64,000 bases of DNA from Arenibacter hampyeongensis (GTDB taxonomy: Bacteria; Bacteroidota; Bacteroidia; Flavobacteriales; Flavobacteriaceae). Both the position numbers and the translations under genes were made by a program. The number at the start of each line of letters is the position of its first letter. Position 1 is the first letter of the stretch. The stretch spans positions 434,001 through 498,000 of the forward strand of contig NZ_PIOB01000003.1 in assembly GCF_002909255.1 (NCBI RefSeq), in the 5' to 3' direction. Shown here in pieces: positions 18,110 to 27,536 of this stretch. The notes beneath the pieces were generated by a model. That model saw nothing but the letters and a program-made list of their open reading frames with translations, was not told the DNA's origin and ran no database searches.

Positions 18110-18619
18110 ATGAAAACAGTAACAATGATTATTTCTGTCCTCGTACTGGTTATCCTATCCAGTTGCGATCAGAAATCAGACCCCACAGCAATCCTCGAAA
18201 ATCCGGAAACTAGAATGGAACTTTTTGAGGCGATTGCCAGCAACCACAGTTACATGGCGGAATTCATGGACAACATGCAAGATAACGATCATGCAATGCA
18301 GATGATGCAGGGTAACCATAAAATGATGGGCAATATGATGCAGAGTGGTGGAATGCAAACGATGTTGAAAGATAGCATGATGACGAAAAACATGATGCAA
18401 TCCATGATGAAAGATGGCAAGATGATGGGCAATATGATGAAAATGATGCACGAAAAAGGCATGATGAGCGAAGATTGTATGGAGTCGTGCAAGAAGATGA
18501 TGGGCAACAAGGGAATGGACATGAAAGGAATGGGATTGATGGAAGAAAATGAATTGGATGCCAAAGAACAAGGCGAACTCGAATTGAGCAAAAGCCAAAG
18601 CCATGGCGATCATCATTAA
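18110..18619 (+). CDS. Methionine/histidine-rich copper-binding-type lipoprotein
   Basis: 169 residues with a lipoprotein signal (LSSC, C19). After an N-terminal helical part (residues 25-65), the protein is built of MM and MxxM patterns, such as HKMMGNMM and KMMGNMMKMMHEKGMM. A C-x3-C pair (DCMESCKKMM) and a His-rich end, HGDHH, follow. Such sequences bind Cu(I) or Ag(I) through thioether sulfur. The N-terminal part resembles the lipoprotein at 20627-21067. A sponge or chaperone role for periplasmic copper is inferred. Confidence 0.82.
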   Translation: MKTVTMIISVLVLVILSSCDQKSDPTAILENPETRMELFEAIASNHSYMAEFMDNMQDNDHAMQMMQGNHKMMGNMMQSGGMQTMLKDSMMTKNMMQSMMKDGKMMGNMMKMMHEKGMMSEDCMESCKKMMGNKGMDMKGMGLMEENELDAKEQGELELSKSQSHGDHH

Positions 18620-18652
18620 AGAATATAACATTTAAACCTAAAAATAAAAATT

Positions 18653-18922
18653 ATGAAAGGTCACTGGATATGGATGGTTATCGGTTGTGGATTGCCGTTG
18701 TTACTAATATTTTTCGCTCCCTCACTGGGCATTACCGGATATAATGGGCTTTTTGGCTTCATAGTCCTAATGTTCATTTTTCATCTCTTTATGCCACATG
18801 GTGCACATGGCCACGGGGCGCATGACCATACGGAACAGAATAATAAGCAACACGAACATGGTAAAGAAAAACCATTGTCGGCAGAAACTAAGGAGGAGCA
18901 TAAGGGCCATAGTCACCATTAA
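18653..18922 (+). CDS. DUF2933-like membrane protein with His-rich tail
   Basis: 89 residues with two membrane helices (about 5-22 and 29-47), the second ending MPHGAHGHGAHDH. A hydrophilic tail follows with further histidines up to GHSHH. This layout matches the small DUF2933-type proteins common in heavy-metal islands. The tail could bind Cu, Zn or Ni at the membrane surface. It sits 3 bases before the HMA gene. Confidence 0.75.
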   Translation: MKGHWIWMVIGCGLPLLLIFFAPSLGITGYNGLFGFIVLMFIFHLFMPHGAHGHGAHDHTEQNNKQHEHGKEKPLSAETKEEHKGHSHH

Positions 18923-18924
18923 TA

Positions 18925-19152
18925 ATGGAAAAACAGATGAAACATAAATATCAAATAAACGGAATAAGCTGTGGCGGATGTGTGGCAAGGGTAAGAAAAA
19001 CCTTGGAAGAACATCCGGACATTGAGAAAACGGAAATCTTTTTGAACCCGAAAGGCAAAACGATCATCAGTATGAAAGAGAGGCTTTCAGTTGAGGAATT
19101 ACAACAGCAACTCAACAAACTTGAAGGTTATACCATTACGGAGATAATTTAA
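18925..19152 (+). CDS. HMA-domain copper chaperone, CopZ-like
   Basis: 75 residues forming one HMA (ferredoxin-like) domain. Metal loop GISCGGC (CxxC) is followed by the usual helix VARVRKTLEEHP and strands EKTEIFLNP and GKTIISM. It is a cytosolic Cu(I) carrier by family. ATG 18925 is used; a second ATG four codons later is also possible. It is co-oriented with the membrane proteins on both sides and likely supplies metal to the efflux systems in this window. Confidence 0.88.
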   Translation: MEKQMKHKYQINGISCGGCVARVRKTLEEHPDIEKTEIFLNPKGKTIISMKERLSVEELQQQLNKLEGYTITEII

Positions 19153-19179
19153 AATATTAATAATCTTAAAACTAAGAAT

Positions 19180-19410
19180 ATGTTCTATAACAATGGATTT
19201 TTTTGGGGAATGCACCTTATCTGGTGGACAATTTGGTTCATATTTTTATGGTGGATTTTCTTTACGCCCTCCAGCCCATCTTCCACAGAAACTAAGGAAG
19301 ATGATCTGTCCACAACTCTAAAAATAAGGTTCGCCAAGGGTGAGATCACTCAGGTAGAATACGAGGAATTAAAAAGAACATTAAAATCGGAAAATGAAAT
19401 AAAGCCCTAA
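19180..19410 (+). CDS. SHOCT-domain small membrane protein (copy 1)
   Basis: 76 residues. An N-terminal Trp-rich membrane helix (FFWGMHLIWWTIWFIFLWW, about 7-26) is followed by a linker. A C-terminal SHOCT domain then appears, with the signature LKIRFAKGEITQVEYEELK. SHOCT domains are short helical oligomerisation modules. It is paralogous to 20373-20588, and the two flank the DUF3347 gene. No specific function is known. Confidence 0.82.
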   Translation: MFYNNGFFWGMHLIWWTIWFIFLWWIFFTPSSPSSTETKEDDLSTTLKIRFAKGEITQVEYEELKRTLKSENEIKP

Positions 19411-19467
19411 AGAGGGATTTCAATACCTAAAATGAATAAGCCATAAACACACGCAAAAACAGTAACA

Positions 19468-20283
19468 ATGAAAAAACATCTCATCATGAGCCTTGTATTC
19501 CTGACTGGAATGCTGCTCTCGGTACAATCTATATCTGCACAGGCAAGCGATAAAACCAAAAGGCAGATGTATATCAACGGTAAAGGTGAAGTCTCGGACC
19601 GTGGTATAACCCTTGGCTATATAAGTAAGGAAGATATTGTGTTCAATAACCTGGGAAGGAAAATCGGTTTCATTAAAAACGGGAAGGTATATGATGCTGA
19701 GGGCAATTCCTTGGGAAAGGCAAAAAAAGGAGGTCAGTATTATAACGATAGTGGTGAGTTTGTGCTCTATGTTGAAGGAAATGATGAAAAATGTAAAATA
19801 TTGGATACTAAGGGCCATTCCTTGGGTTATATACATAAAAACTACAAACTTCATGCCTGTGCAGTACATTGCTTCTTTAAGGAGAAAAGTATAGAGGAGG
19901 ACATGGATTCAATTTTGGCGGGATATATGAACATCGAAAATGCATTGGCCGAAGATAATTACGAGTCCGTACAGGAAGCGGCAATAAAATTGATTAACGA
20001 CTCGACCGCCGTGAACGAGACCTACCTGAAAAAGACCTTGAATCAACTTTCCATAGCCTCCAGTCTTACTGAACAACGATTATACTTTGCAACATTGTCC
20101 AAACAACTGTACACTATTTTCAAGAAAAGGGATTTGAAGGGGAAAACACTTTATTGGAATCATTGTCCCATGGCCATGGATGGTAAGGGTGCAAATTGGC
20201 TAGCTCTGAGCGAAAAAATCAACAATCCCTATATGGGGCTGAAAATGCCCGGATGCGGTTCGGTAAAGGAGACCTTGAAATAG
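19468..20283 (+). CDS. Exported repeat protein with C-terminal DUF3347 domain
   Basis: 271 residues with a signal peptide (core 6-25, cut near ISAQ). The N-terminal part has short repeats around LGYISKED, IGFIKNGKVYD, SLGKAKKGG and SLGYIHKNY, giving a small beta-repeat module (about 30-130). Residues about 140-271 form a DUF3347 domain ending in CPMAMDGKGANWL, NPYMGLKMPGCG, nearly the same metal-site-like signature as at the C-terminus of the CusB-type adaptor. It may bind copper independently and work with the pump. The domain combination is unusual to me. Confidence 0.75.
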   Translation: MKKHLIMSLVFLTGMLLSVQSISAQASDKTKRQMYINGKGEVSDRGITLGYISKEDIVFNNLGRKIGFIKNGKVYDAEGNSLGKAKKGGQYYNDSGEFVLYVEGNDEKCKILDTKGHSLGYIHKNYKLHACAVHCFFKEKSIEEDMDSILAGYMNIENALAEDNYESVQEAAIKLINDSTAVNETYLKKTLNQLSIASSLTEQRLYFATLSKQLYTIFKKRDLKGKTLYWNHCPMAMDGKGANWLALSEKINNPYMGLKMPGCGSVKETLK

Positions 20284-20372
20284 TTTTTTAACGTAAAAAT
20301 AATTACAGAAAACAGTCAGTACATCAACAACAATTATTTAAGCAATAAGTCTAATCTTTAAAACTAAAAACT

Positions 20373-20588
20373 ATGCATTTTTTCAACGGACACTTTGGTG
20401 GTATGCACTTTTTATGGTGGATCATATGGTTCATCTTCTTAATATGGATATTCTTTGTTCCATATGATATCCCTTACCAAAAATCAAAAAAAGAAGACCC
20501 GCTCACAATTCTCAAAAAAAGATTTGCGAAAGGGGAGATTACAAAAGAGGAATATGAAGAATCAAAAAAGATTCTAAAATCCGAATAG
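20373..20588 (+). CDS. SHOCT-domain small membrane protein (copy 2)
   Basis: 71 residues. It has a Trp/Phe-rich membrane helix (about 9-28) and a C-terminal SHOCT module with LKKRFAKGEITKEEYEESK. It closely resembles the protein at 19180-19410 in length and layout, so it is a local duplication. No function is assigned. Confidence 0.82.
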   Translation: MHFFNGHFGGMHFLWWIIWFIFLIWIFFVPYDIPYQKSKKEDPLTILKKRFAKGEITKEEYEESKKILKSE

Positions 20589-20626
20589 GAAGTATCAACA
20601 AATTTTAACAATTAAAATTAATCGAA

Positions 20627-21067
20627 ATGAAATCAAAAATTAAAAAAGCAATAGGAATTGTTTTGGCCACTTTCACTTTGTCGGCTTGTGCACAAAAACA
20701 AGAAAGTTCTGTAAAGGATATGCTTAAAGACCCTTCACAACAAGAGAAGGTGTTGACATTGATGGTAGAAGACCACGATTTGGGCAAAAAGTATATTGCC
20801 AAGATGATGGAAAATGACCATGCCACGGGCATGATAGTAGATGAACTAGTAAGAACGGCTGCAAACGATACCATCCTGGCCGGTAAACTTAGCGATATGA
20901 TTACCAGATACCCTGACCTGATGCTCCTTACAACTCACCACTTTATGCCCGTCATAGCGGCTCACGGTGAATTAAGCGACACTTTTTGCGACCACACATT
21001 GGAACATGAAAATTTGGAAAAGACCTTGCACGAAAAGATGGATGGCAACAAAAAGATGGATCATTAA
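20627..21067 (+). CDS. Lipoprotein of the Met-rich metal-island type
   Basis: 146 residues. Lipoprotein signal with LSAC (about C21). The mature part is helical and has HHF, HDL, HAT and CDHTLEHEN segments and a His-ending tail MDGNKKMDH. Its N-terminal third (MLKDPSQQEKVLTLMVEDHDLGK) parallels the start of the Met-rich lipoprotein at 18110-18619, which suggests common origin. Periplasmic metal binding is inferred from the His/Met content and neighbours. Confidence 0.65.
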   Translation: MKSKIKKAIGIVLATFTLSACAQKQESSVKDMLKDPSQQEKVLTLMVEDHDLGKKYIAKMMENDHATGMIVDELVRTAANDTILAGKLSDMITRYPDLMLLTTHHFMPVIAAHGELSDTFCDHTLEHENLEKTLHEKMDGNKKMDH

Positions 21068-21144
21068 CAGGGACCTGTAAATAGTTTGTACGGGTTTCAA
21101 AAATTATATTTAAAAACTGGACAATTAATTTTAAAACAAGAATT

Positions 21145-21417
21145 ATGAATCGATTTAATGTAAAAAAATTAGGATTTGCTTTTGGCCTAACAGGCGCCTT
21201 AATTTATCTGGGCTGTATGATTGTAATGACAACAGCAGGTCAAGAAGGTACAATATCATTTTTCAACAGCCTTTTACACGGTTTGGATACTTCCAGTATT
21301 ATAAGAATGGATGTGCCGTTATCGGAAGCATTCTTCGGAATCATTCAAACTTTTATCCTTGGATGGCTTATTGGGGCCTGTATAGCGGCTTTTTACAATG
21401 TGCAACTAAAGAAATAA
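21145..21417 (+). CDS. DUF5676-like membrane protein
   Basis: 90 residues with two membrane helices (about 8-30 and 64-84) and the C-terminal pattern IIQTFILGWLIGACIAAFYN typical of DUF5676 small membrane proteins. Its stop codon is directly followed by the start of the lycopene-cyclase-like gene, so the two are likely translated together. Function unknown. Confidence 0.78.
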   Translation: MNRFNVKKLGFAFGLTGALIYLGCMIVMTTAGQEGTISFFNSLLHGLDTSSIIRMDVPLSEAFFGIIQTFILGWLIGACIAAFYNVQLKK

Positions 21418-22122
21418 ATGCAATACGTCTGGTTCATATGGTCCCTTATTCTCCTCGCCCTCTGGGGCCTGGTTTATCTTTTGAAAAAGGATTCTAGGAA
21501 AGAGATGCTCAAAATGAGTTGGATTACCATACCCTTTGGGCTTACAGAAACTTTGTTCGTCCCTGAATATTGGCATCCGCCGTCCCTTTTTGATTTAGCG
21601 ATAAAGACCGGCTTCGATATTGAAAGTCTCATCTTTTCATTCGCCATTGGGGGTATTGGTATGGTGTTATATAACCTTCTATTTAAGAGAAGATACATTG
21701 AAATGCCGCATACGGAACGCGGACATGCCATGCACAGACTTCACATATACATCCTTTTCGTCCCAGTTCTTGTGTTTTTGGTTTTGAGTCTCTTTACCGA
21801 TTTGAACCATATTTATTGCGGGATTTTGGCCATGTTCATGGGAGGTTTGACAACGCTGTATTGCCGGCCAGATCTAAAGGGGAAAATATGGGTTGGGGGT
21901 CTTTTGTTCACGCTGCTCTACTTTGTGTATTTTGGAAGTATTCTTCCCTTCTATCCAGATTATGTAGAACTGTACTGGAACCTAGAAAATCTGACCCAAA
22001 TCCTTGTTCTAGGTATCCCAATTGAGGAACTGCTGTTCGCGTTCACTTTCGGAATGTATTGGTCAGGGCTATACGAGCACTTGTATTGGAAAAAGTTAAT
22101 GAAGCCTATTATCATAAGTTGA
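21418..22122 (+). CDS. Lycopene cyclase-like (CarR/CrtYcd-type) integral membrane protein
   Basis: 234 residues with six to seven membrane helices arranged as an internal duplication. The first half has FDIESLIFSFAIGGIGMVLYN. The second has GIPIEELLFAFTFGMYWSGLYE, the PxEE-containing motif of heterodimer-type lycopene beta-cyclases. The PxEE acidic pair is kept only in the second half. No carotenoid genes are nearby. Its fixed pairing with the DUF5676 gene suggests a different membrane role in this context, or a scattered carotenoid step. Confidence 0.72.
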   Translation: MQYVWFIWSLILLALWGLVYLLKKDSRKEMLKMSWITIPFGLTETLFVPEYWHPPSLFDLAIKTGFDIESLIFSFAIGGIGMVLYNLLFKRRYIEMPHTERGHAMHRLHIYILFVPVLVFLVLSLFTDLNHIYCGILAMFMGGLTTLYCRPDLKGKIWVGGLLFTLLYFVYFGSILPFYPDYVELYWNLENLTQILVLGIPIEELLFAFTFGMYWSGLYEHLYWKKLMKPIIIS

Positions 22123-22169
22123 GATTAGGAGACATAGCGTAGATATAAACAAAAAATAAAAATCATAAG

Positions 22170-22616
22170 ATGAAAATAGTATTAGCAATAGACGGTTCTG
22201 ATTATAGCAAGATAGCCGTAAATGAACTTGGAGCGATGCCATTGCCTGCAGGCACGGAAGTATGTATATTAAATGTGTTCGAAAATCCCATGTTGGCCGT
22301 TCCAATGGGTGGCACGCTTGGTAATTATTACGAAGAAGCTATATCCAATGCAAGAAATTCGGCAGAGGCAATTGTTAATGATGCCTCAAAATTATTAAAA
22401 ATCGAAAATAACAAATTGTCGATTTCAACAGTAGTGGTCAATGGGATTCCCAAAAGTGCAATTCTAGAAAAGGCCGAAGCCTTTGATGCAGATTTAATCG
22501 TAGTCGGGTCTCAGGGCCATGGTGCATTCTCTAGATTTTTGCTTGGCTCGGTTTCCCAGTCCTTGGCAACACATGCGGACTGCTCGGTTTTGATTGTAAG
22601 AAAACGCAGCATATAA
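22170..22616 (+). CDS. Universal stress protein, UspA family
   Basis: 148 residues, one Usp domain. The N-terminal strand MKIVLAIDGSDYS and the C-terminal G-x2-G-x9-G(S/T) nucleotide motif (VGSQGHGAFSRFLLGSVSQS) are both present, so ATP binding is expected. The first of two Usp genes in the window; the other is the two-domain protein at 38221-39051. It is typically induced in growth arrest and anoxia. Confidence 0.93.
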   Translation: MKIVLAIDGSDYSKIAVNELGAMPLPAGTEVCILNVFENPMLAVPMGGTLGNYYEEAISNARNSAEAIVNDASKLLKIENNKLSISTVVVNGIPKSAILEKAEAFDADLIVVGSQGHGAFSRFLLGSVSQSLATHADCSVLIVRKRSI

Positions 22617-22692
22617 GAGAAAAAAGTTTAGTAAGTGCGGGTATGGACTATTTAAGCACTTGTATCGGAAAACGTATTAAAATCAATTTGGC

Positions 22693-24102
22693 ATGTGCAA
22701 TAATCAAATATTAGGCGGTATAGATCATGATAAATGTAAAGTGGAAGATGAAATTTGCTTGCCCGATTCCGAGCAACCGAGAATAGTTATAGTTGGAGGT
22801 GGCTTTGCGGGTTTGGCATTGGTGGAAGGACTAAAAAACAAAAATGTTCAGATAGTGCTTATAGACCGTAACAACTTTCATCAATTCCAGCCCTTATTTT
22901 ATCAGGTAGCTACGAGCGGCCTCGAACCCGATAGTATTGTATTTCCATTTAGGAAACAAATTAAAGGGTACAAAAACGTAAGCTTCAGACTGGCCGAGGT
23001 ACGGGAAATCCAGGCCTCTACTAATACTGTCATAACGGACAAAGGAAAACTTACCTATGATTATTTGGTACTGGCGACTGGAACTAAAACTAACTTTTTT
23101 GGTATGGAAGAAGTGGAAAGAAATAGTTTGGGCATGAAAGATATCCGGGATTCCCTAAATATCCGTCATATGATGTTGCAGAATTTGGAGCAGGCGGCAA
23201 TTACATGCGATGATGTGGAACGTGATGCCCTTACCAATTTTGTAATCGTGGGCGGTGGCCCTGCGGGAGTAGAAATGGCAGGTGCACTTGCTGAGTTTTG
23301 CAAATACATCCTTCCAAAGGACTATCCAGAATATCCTTCTTCAATAATGAATATTTTTTTGGTGGAAGCTATGGATAAACTACTTATAGCAATGTCCGAC
23401 AAAGCTTCTTCAAAAACATTGACCTATCTGGAAAATCTAAATGTGACTGTCTTGTTGAATGAATCCGTTAGCAATTATGACGGTAAAGTTGTCCAAACCA
23501 AAAACGGGAAGAGAATATTGGCCAAAAACCTTATTTGGACGGCAGGTGTAAAAGGGGACTTTCCAAAGGGTATCGATCAGAAGCATGTAGCTAAGGGCAA
23601 TCGCTTAAAAACTGATGCTTATTTGAAGGTTGAAGGGCAAGAAAACATTTATGCCATCGGGGATATTGCGGTTCTGATTTCCGAAGAGACTCCAAAAGGC
23701 CATCCCCAGGTAGCTCAGGCTGCGATTCAACAAGGAAATTATCTTGCCCTAATGTTGAACAACCTAAATAGCAACATACCATCAAAGCCTTTTAAATATA
23801 CTGATAAAGGGTCTTTGGCGACCGTTGGAAAGCGAAAAGCGGTAGCGGATCTGGGAAAACTAAAGTTTACCGGATACTTTGCATGGTTGTTATGGTCCGT
23901 GGTGCACTTGATGTCAATCAGTGGATTCAGAAATAAACTTTTGGTCGGCTTCAATTGGGCCATAAGTTATTTTTCTTATGAAAAGAGCAATAGGGTAATA
24001 ATCCGGAATTTCAAACGTGATTCTACCGTGGAAACTCCATCAAAAAACAATACTAGCAATGCTCAAGAAAAGGATACAAACACACAAAAAATCCAGCACT
24101 GA
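22693..24102 (+). CDS. ndh: Type II NADH dehydrogenase (NDH-2-like FAD oxidoreductase)
   Basis: 469 residues. An FAD-binding GGGFAG (35-40) starts the chain, a second dinucleotide fold IVGGGPAGVEMAG binds NADH, and IYAIGDIAV closes the FAD site. The QAAIQQGNYLA segment near the quinone site follows. It should pass electrons from NADH to quinone without pumping protons. The C-terminal 70 residues contain a hydrophobic patch for membrane attachment and a polar tail. The stop overlaps the nhaA start by one base (24102), linking NADH oxidation with Na+/H+ exchange. Confidence 0.9.
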   Translation: MCNNQILGGIDHDKCKVEDEICLPDSEQPRIVIVGGGFAGLALVEGLKNKNVQIVLIDRNNFHQFQPLFYQVATSGLEPDSIVFPFRKQIKGYKNVSFRLAEVREIQASTNTVITDKGKLTYDYLVLATGTKTNFFGMEEVERNSLGMKDIRDSLNIRHMMLQNLEQAAITCDDVERDALTNFVIVGGGPAGVEMAGALAEFCKYILPKDYPEYPSSIMNIFLVEAMDKLLIAMSDKASSKTLTYLENLNVTVLLNESVSNYDGKVVQTKNGKRILAKNLIWTAGVKGDFPKGIDQKHVAKGNRLKTDAYLKVEGQENIYAIGDIAVLISEETPKGHPQVAQAAIQQGNYLALMLNNLNSNIPSKPFKYTDKGSLATVGKRKAVADLGKLKFTGYFAWLLWSVVHLMSISGFRNKLLVGFNWAISYFSYEKSNRVIIRNFKRDSTVETPSKNNTSNAQEKDTNTQKIQH

Positions 24103-25430
24103 TGCATAAACAAGATACAAATAGCGGTATTATGAAATTCTTTGGCAACACGGCCAAAGAACTCAATAACAATGGTGTTATTCTATTTATCACTGTAGTC
24201 ATCGCAATGGTCTGGGCCAATTCGCCATGGAAGGAATATTATATCGACTTAATGCAAACCGATATTGCCTTCACTATTGGCACCCTTCAGCTATCGGAGC
24301 CGCTATTGTTATGGATCAACGATGGCCTAATGGCCCTATTCTTTCTACAAGTTGGCTTAGAGCTGAAACGTGAAATAATCGGCGGTAAACTTTCATCTCC
24401 AAAGAGTGCGGTATTACCTATTGGAGCGGCTATTGGAGGCATGGTACTTCCTGCCCTTATTTATTTTATGTTCAATAGCTCGGGCGAGGCATCAAATGGT
24501 TGGGGCATTCCCATGGCTACGGACATTGCCTTTTCTCTAGGGGTATTGGCCATTGTCGGAAAAAGACTGCCTTCCGCTTTGAGGGTCTTTCTTATTACTC
24601 TTGCTATAGTGGACGATTTGGGTGGTGTCTTGGTCATTGCGCTATTTTATACCTCCGGTATTTCCGAGATGGATCTACTTCATGGACTATTGTTCTTCGG
24701 AGCTTTGATTATCGGAAATTATGCGGGAGTAAGAAGCACATGGTTTTATGCCATTATTGGTATAGGTGGTGTTTGGCTGGCCTTCTTTTTCTCAGGAATA
24801 CATCCAACGATAGCTGGAATTCTTACCGCATTTGCAATTCCAGGCAGGGTAAAAATTAAGGAAAATACCTTTTTGAACCGTTTAGACAACTTACACAAAA
24901 AATTTCAAGAAACCAAGTCGATAAGGGGCGCGCTTATCTCAAAAACGCAGTTGGATATTTTGGAGGATATCAAGACTACAAGTTCAGAGGCGGAGACTCC
25001 CCTTCAAAAATTGGAAAGGTCCTTAAACCCAATAGTTAGCTTCATCATTCTCCCTTTGTTTGCTTTGGCAAACACAGGAATACATCTTCATGGTGATTTG
25101 TTGAAAGTACTATCCAGCCCCGTTAGTTTGGGGATTGGTCTGGGCCTGATTCTTGGAAAATTTATCGGTATTGCCGCTTTTTCAAGAATACTGGTCGCAC
25201 TTAAACTTGCAAAACTACCGGAAAAAGTGAATTGGAACATGATTTATGGTATAGCTTTTCTTGGAGGTATTGGTTTTACCATGTCATTGTTTATAAATGA
25301 GCTGGCCTTCACAGACGAGTCTTTGATATTCACGGCCAAGGTAAGTATCCTATTCGCTTCTATGTTAGCAGGTGTAATAGGCGCTATACTATTACATAGA
25401 AACAGTAAAAAATTAATAACAGTAAAATAA
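24102..25430 (+). CDS. nhaA: Na+/H+ antiporter NhaA
   Basis: 442 residues with about 12 membrane helices. Key motifs are FFLQVGLELKRE (helix 2), ATDIAFSLGVLA (D141) and the ion-binding pair D171-D172 in LAIVDDLGG. The late segment ALANTGIHLH and the GFTMSLFI helix are also typical. It exchanges Na+ for H+ to control internal pH and sodium. The cytosolic loop at about 262-310 is longer and more charged than in E. coli NhaA. It is translated in overlap with the NDH-2 gene. Confidence 0.95.
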   Translation: MHKQDTNSGIMKFFGNTAKELNNNGVILFITVVIAMVWANSPWKEYYIDLMQTDIAFTIGTLQLSEPLLLWINDGLMALFFLQVGLELKREIIGGKLSSPKSAVLPIGAAIGGMVLPALIYFMFNSSGEASNGWGIPMATDIAFSLGVLAIVGKRLPSALRVFLITLAIVDDLGGVLVIALFYTSGISEMDLLHGLLFFGALIIGNYAGVRSTWFYAIIGIGGVWLAFFFSGIHPTIAGILTAFAIPGRVKIKENTFLNRLDNLHKKFQETKSIRGALISKTQLDILEDIKTTSSEAETPLQKLERSLNPIVSFIILPLFALANTGIHLHGDLLKVLSSPVSLGIGLGLILGKFIGIAAFSRILVALKLAKLPEKVNWNMIYGIAFLGGIGFTMSLFINELAFTDESLIFTAKVSILFASMLAGVIGAILLHRNSKKLITVK

Positions 25431-25437
25431 TAAGGAT

Positions 25438-26451
25438 ATGAAAAGTATTGCAGTAGTAGGTTATGGGGTCATCGGAAAAAGAGTGGCCGACGCCATTAAT
25501 GTACAAGACGATATGAACTTGATCGGGGTTTGCGATGTCATCAGCGATTGGCGGATACAGAATGCCATAAGAAAAGAGTATGATATCTACGCGGCAACCG
25601 CCGAGGCCGAAAAAGAAATGAAGGCCGCAAGTATTCCAGCAAAGGGTAACCTGCAAGACCTGTTGAAAAAGACAGACTTAGTGGTGGATTGCACCCCAAA
25701 GAATATAGCGGCAAAGAATGTGGAAATATATAAAAAACTGAGTATAAAATTCATTCTTCAAGGTGGTGAAAAACACCATACTACTGGCCATTCCTTTAGT
25801 GCAGAAAATAATTATCAATCCGCGATAAATTTAGATGCTACAAGGGTAGTTTCTTGCAATACCACTTCTATTCTTCGAACCCTGACAACTTTGAAGAGAG
25901 CAGATCTATTGGACTATGCACGGGGAACATTATTAAGAAGGGCCACCGACCCATGGGAAAGCCATTTAGGTGGTATTATGAATACAATGGTTCCCGAAAA
26001 AGATATTCCAAGCCATCAAGGTCCTGACGCTAAAAGTGTGGATCCCGAACTGGATGTCATCACTGCCGCAGTAAAAGTGCCCGAAACATTGAGCCATATG
26101 CATTACTGGAACGTGAAATTAAAAAAACAAGCCACAAAAGAAGAAGTGCTAAATGCTTTTAAAACTTCTACAAGGATTAAGCTAATTAATTATGACCAAG
26201 GTTTGGTTTCAAACAATACAATAAAAGAAATGTTCTTGGATATGGGCAGGCCTTGGGGAGATATGTACGAGGTGGCCCTGTGGGAAGATATGCTTAAAGT
26301 AGTGGGTGATGAGCTTTTTTATGCTTATGTGGTGGATAACCAGGCGATTGTTATCCCAGAGACTATAGATGCCATTCGTGCACTTACTGGGATTGAGACA
26401 GATGCAGCAAAATCCATCGCCAAAACCAATATAAGTTTGGGAATCATATAA
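25438..26451 (+). CDS. Type II (archaeal-type) glyceraldehyde-3-phosphate dehydrogenase
   Basis: 337 residues. The N-terminal Rossmann motif [12 protein letters not shown] (6-17) and the catalytic VVSCNTTS (C140) place it in the phosphorylating, NADP/NAD-using type II family normally found in Archaea, rather than bacterial GapA. It converts glyceraldehyde 3-phosphate to 1,3-bisphosphoglycerate. The next gene is an aldolase, so the pair gives the middle of glycolysis or gluconeogenesis. An origin by transfer from archaea or from another bacterial island is likely. Confidence 0.88.
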   Translation: MKSIAVVGYGVIGKRVADAINVQDDMNLIGVCDVISDWRIQNAIRKEYDIYAATAEAEKEMKAASIPAKGNLQDLLKKTDLVVDCTPKNIAAKNVEIYKKLSIKFILQGGEKHHTTGHSFSAENNYQSAINLDATRVVSCNTTSILRTLTTLKRADLLDYARGTLLRRATDPWESHLGGIMNTMVPEKDIPSHQGPDAKSVDPELDVITAAVKVPETLSHMHYWNVKLKKQATKEEVLNAFKTSTRIKLINYDQGLVSNNTIKEMFLDMGRPWGDMYEVALWEDMLKVVGDELFYAYVVDNQAIVIPETIDAIRALTGIETDAAKSIAKTNISLGII

Positions 26452-26461
26452 ACATAGCGTT

Positions 26462-27523
26462 ATGAAAACATATGAAAATTTAGTGAATCATTTAGGGGAC
26501 AAAGCATCTTTCTATTTGGACCACGTAAGCGAAAGGATTACCAAGGATGAACTCCATTTGCCTGATGAAAATTTTGTCTCTAAAGTTTTTGTCAATAGTA
26601 ATCGGAATCCACAAGTGCTAAGAAGTCTTGCCCAGCTTTACGGGCATGGCAATCTGAAAGATACAGGATATTTAAGTATACTGCCCGTTGACCAAGGTAT
26701 TGAGCATAGTGCAGCCTTTTCCTTTTATAAGAATCCCGATTATTTTGATCCGGAAAATATCATAAAATTAGCCATCAGTGCTGGTTGTAATGGGGTCGTC
26801 TCAACCTTCGGGGCGTTGGGTCTCTATGCCCGTAAATATGCGCATAAAATTCCTTTCATTGTTAAGATAAACCATAACGAACTCCTGTCATACCCCAATG
26901 CCTACGACCAAACCTTATTCGGAAAGGTCAGGGAAGCTTGGAACATGGGTGCTATATCGATCGGGGCCACCATCTATTTTGGATCTAGGGAAAGTAATCG
27001 ACAGTTAAAGGAAATTTCGGATGCATTTGCCGAAGCCCATAGTCTTGGCATGGCTACGATCTTATGGTGCTACACCCGGAACGACGCTTTTAAAACGGAT
27101 AAAGTGGACTACCACGCAGCAGCAGATTTAACGGGGCAGGCCAATCACCTTGGGGTAACGATACAGGCAGATATCATCAAACAAAAGTTGCCCACCACAA
27201 ATTTTGGTTTTAAAGACCTGAAATTTGGAAAATACGACGATGCCATGTACGAGAATCTGACGACAGAGCACCCTATAGACCTTTGTCGATTACAGGTTGC
27301 CAATTGCTATATGGGCAAGATAGGATTGATAAATTCAGGTGGAGGTTCCAAAGGAGCATCCGATATGGCAGAAGCCATCACAACCGCAATCGTAAACAAA
27401 CGAGCCGGAGGATCGGGTTTAATTCTGGGAAGAAAGGCTTTTCAAAAACCCTTCAAGGATGGGGTGGAATTAATAAATGCGGTTCAGGGCGTTTACATTG
27501 AGAAAAGAATCACGGTAGCATAA
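26462..27523 (+). CDS. fbaB: Class I fructose-bisphosphate aldolase (FbaB/DhnA family)
   Basis: 353 residues. Motifs are LPVDQGIEH (75-82), the VKINHNE strand (134-140), the Schiff-base lysine region ADIIKQK (236-242) and the phosphate-binding GGGSKGASD loop near the C-terminus. It cleaves fructose 1,6-bisphosphate to triose phosphates without a metal ion. It starts 10 bases after the type II GAPDH gene; together they link hexose phosphates with lower glycolysis. It is unrelated to the class II zinc enzymes. Confidence 0.9.
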   Translation: MKTYENLVNHLGDKASFYLDHVSERITKDELHLPDENFVSKVFVNSNRNPQVLRSLAQLYGHGNLKDTGYLSILPVDQGIEHSAAFSFYKNPDYFDPENIIKLAISAGCNGVVSTFGALGLYARKYAHKIPFIVKINHNELLSYPNAYDQTLFGKVREAWNMGAISIGATIYFGSRESNRQLKEISDAFAEAHSLGMATILWCYTRNDAFKTDKVDYHAAADLTGQANHLGVTIQADIIKQKLPTTNFGFKDLKFGKYDDAMYENLTTEHPIDLCRLQVANCYMGKIGLINSGGGSKGASDMAEAITTAIVNKRAGGSGLILGRKAFQKPFKDGVELINAVQGVYIEKRITVA

Positions 27524-27536
27524 TACAGATAAAAGA

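Noticed and set aside
18176-18631. Histidine-rich 151-codon frame on the minus strand
   Set aside because: It is the antisense image of the Met-rich lipoprotein gene; ATG codons read backwards give CAT (His). The plus-strand product has a lipoprotein signal and family context.
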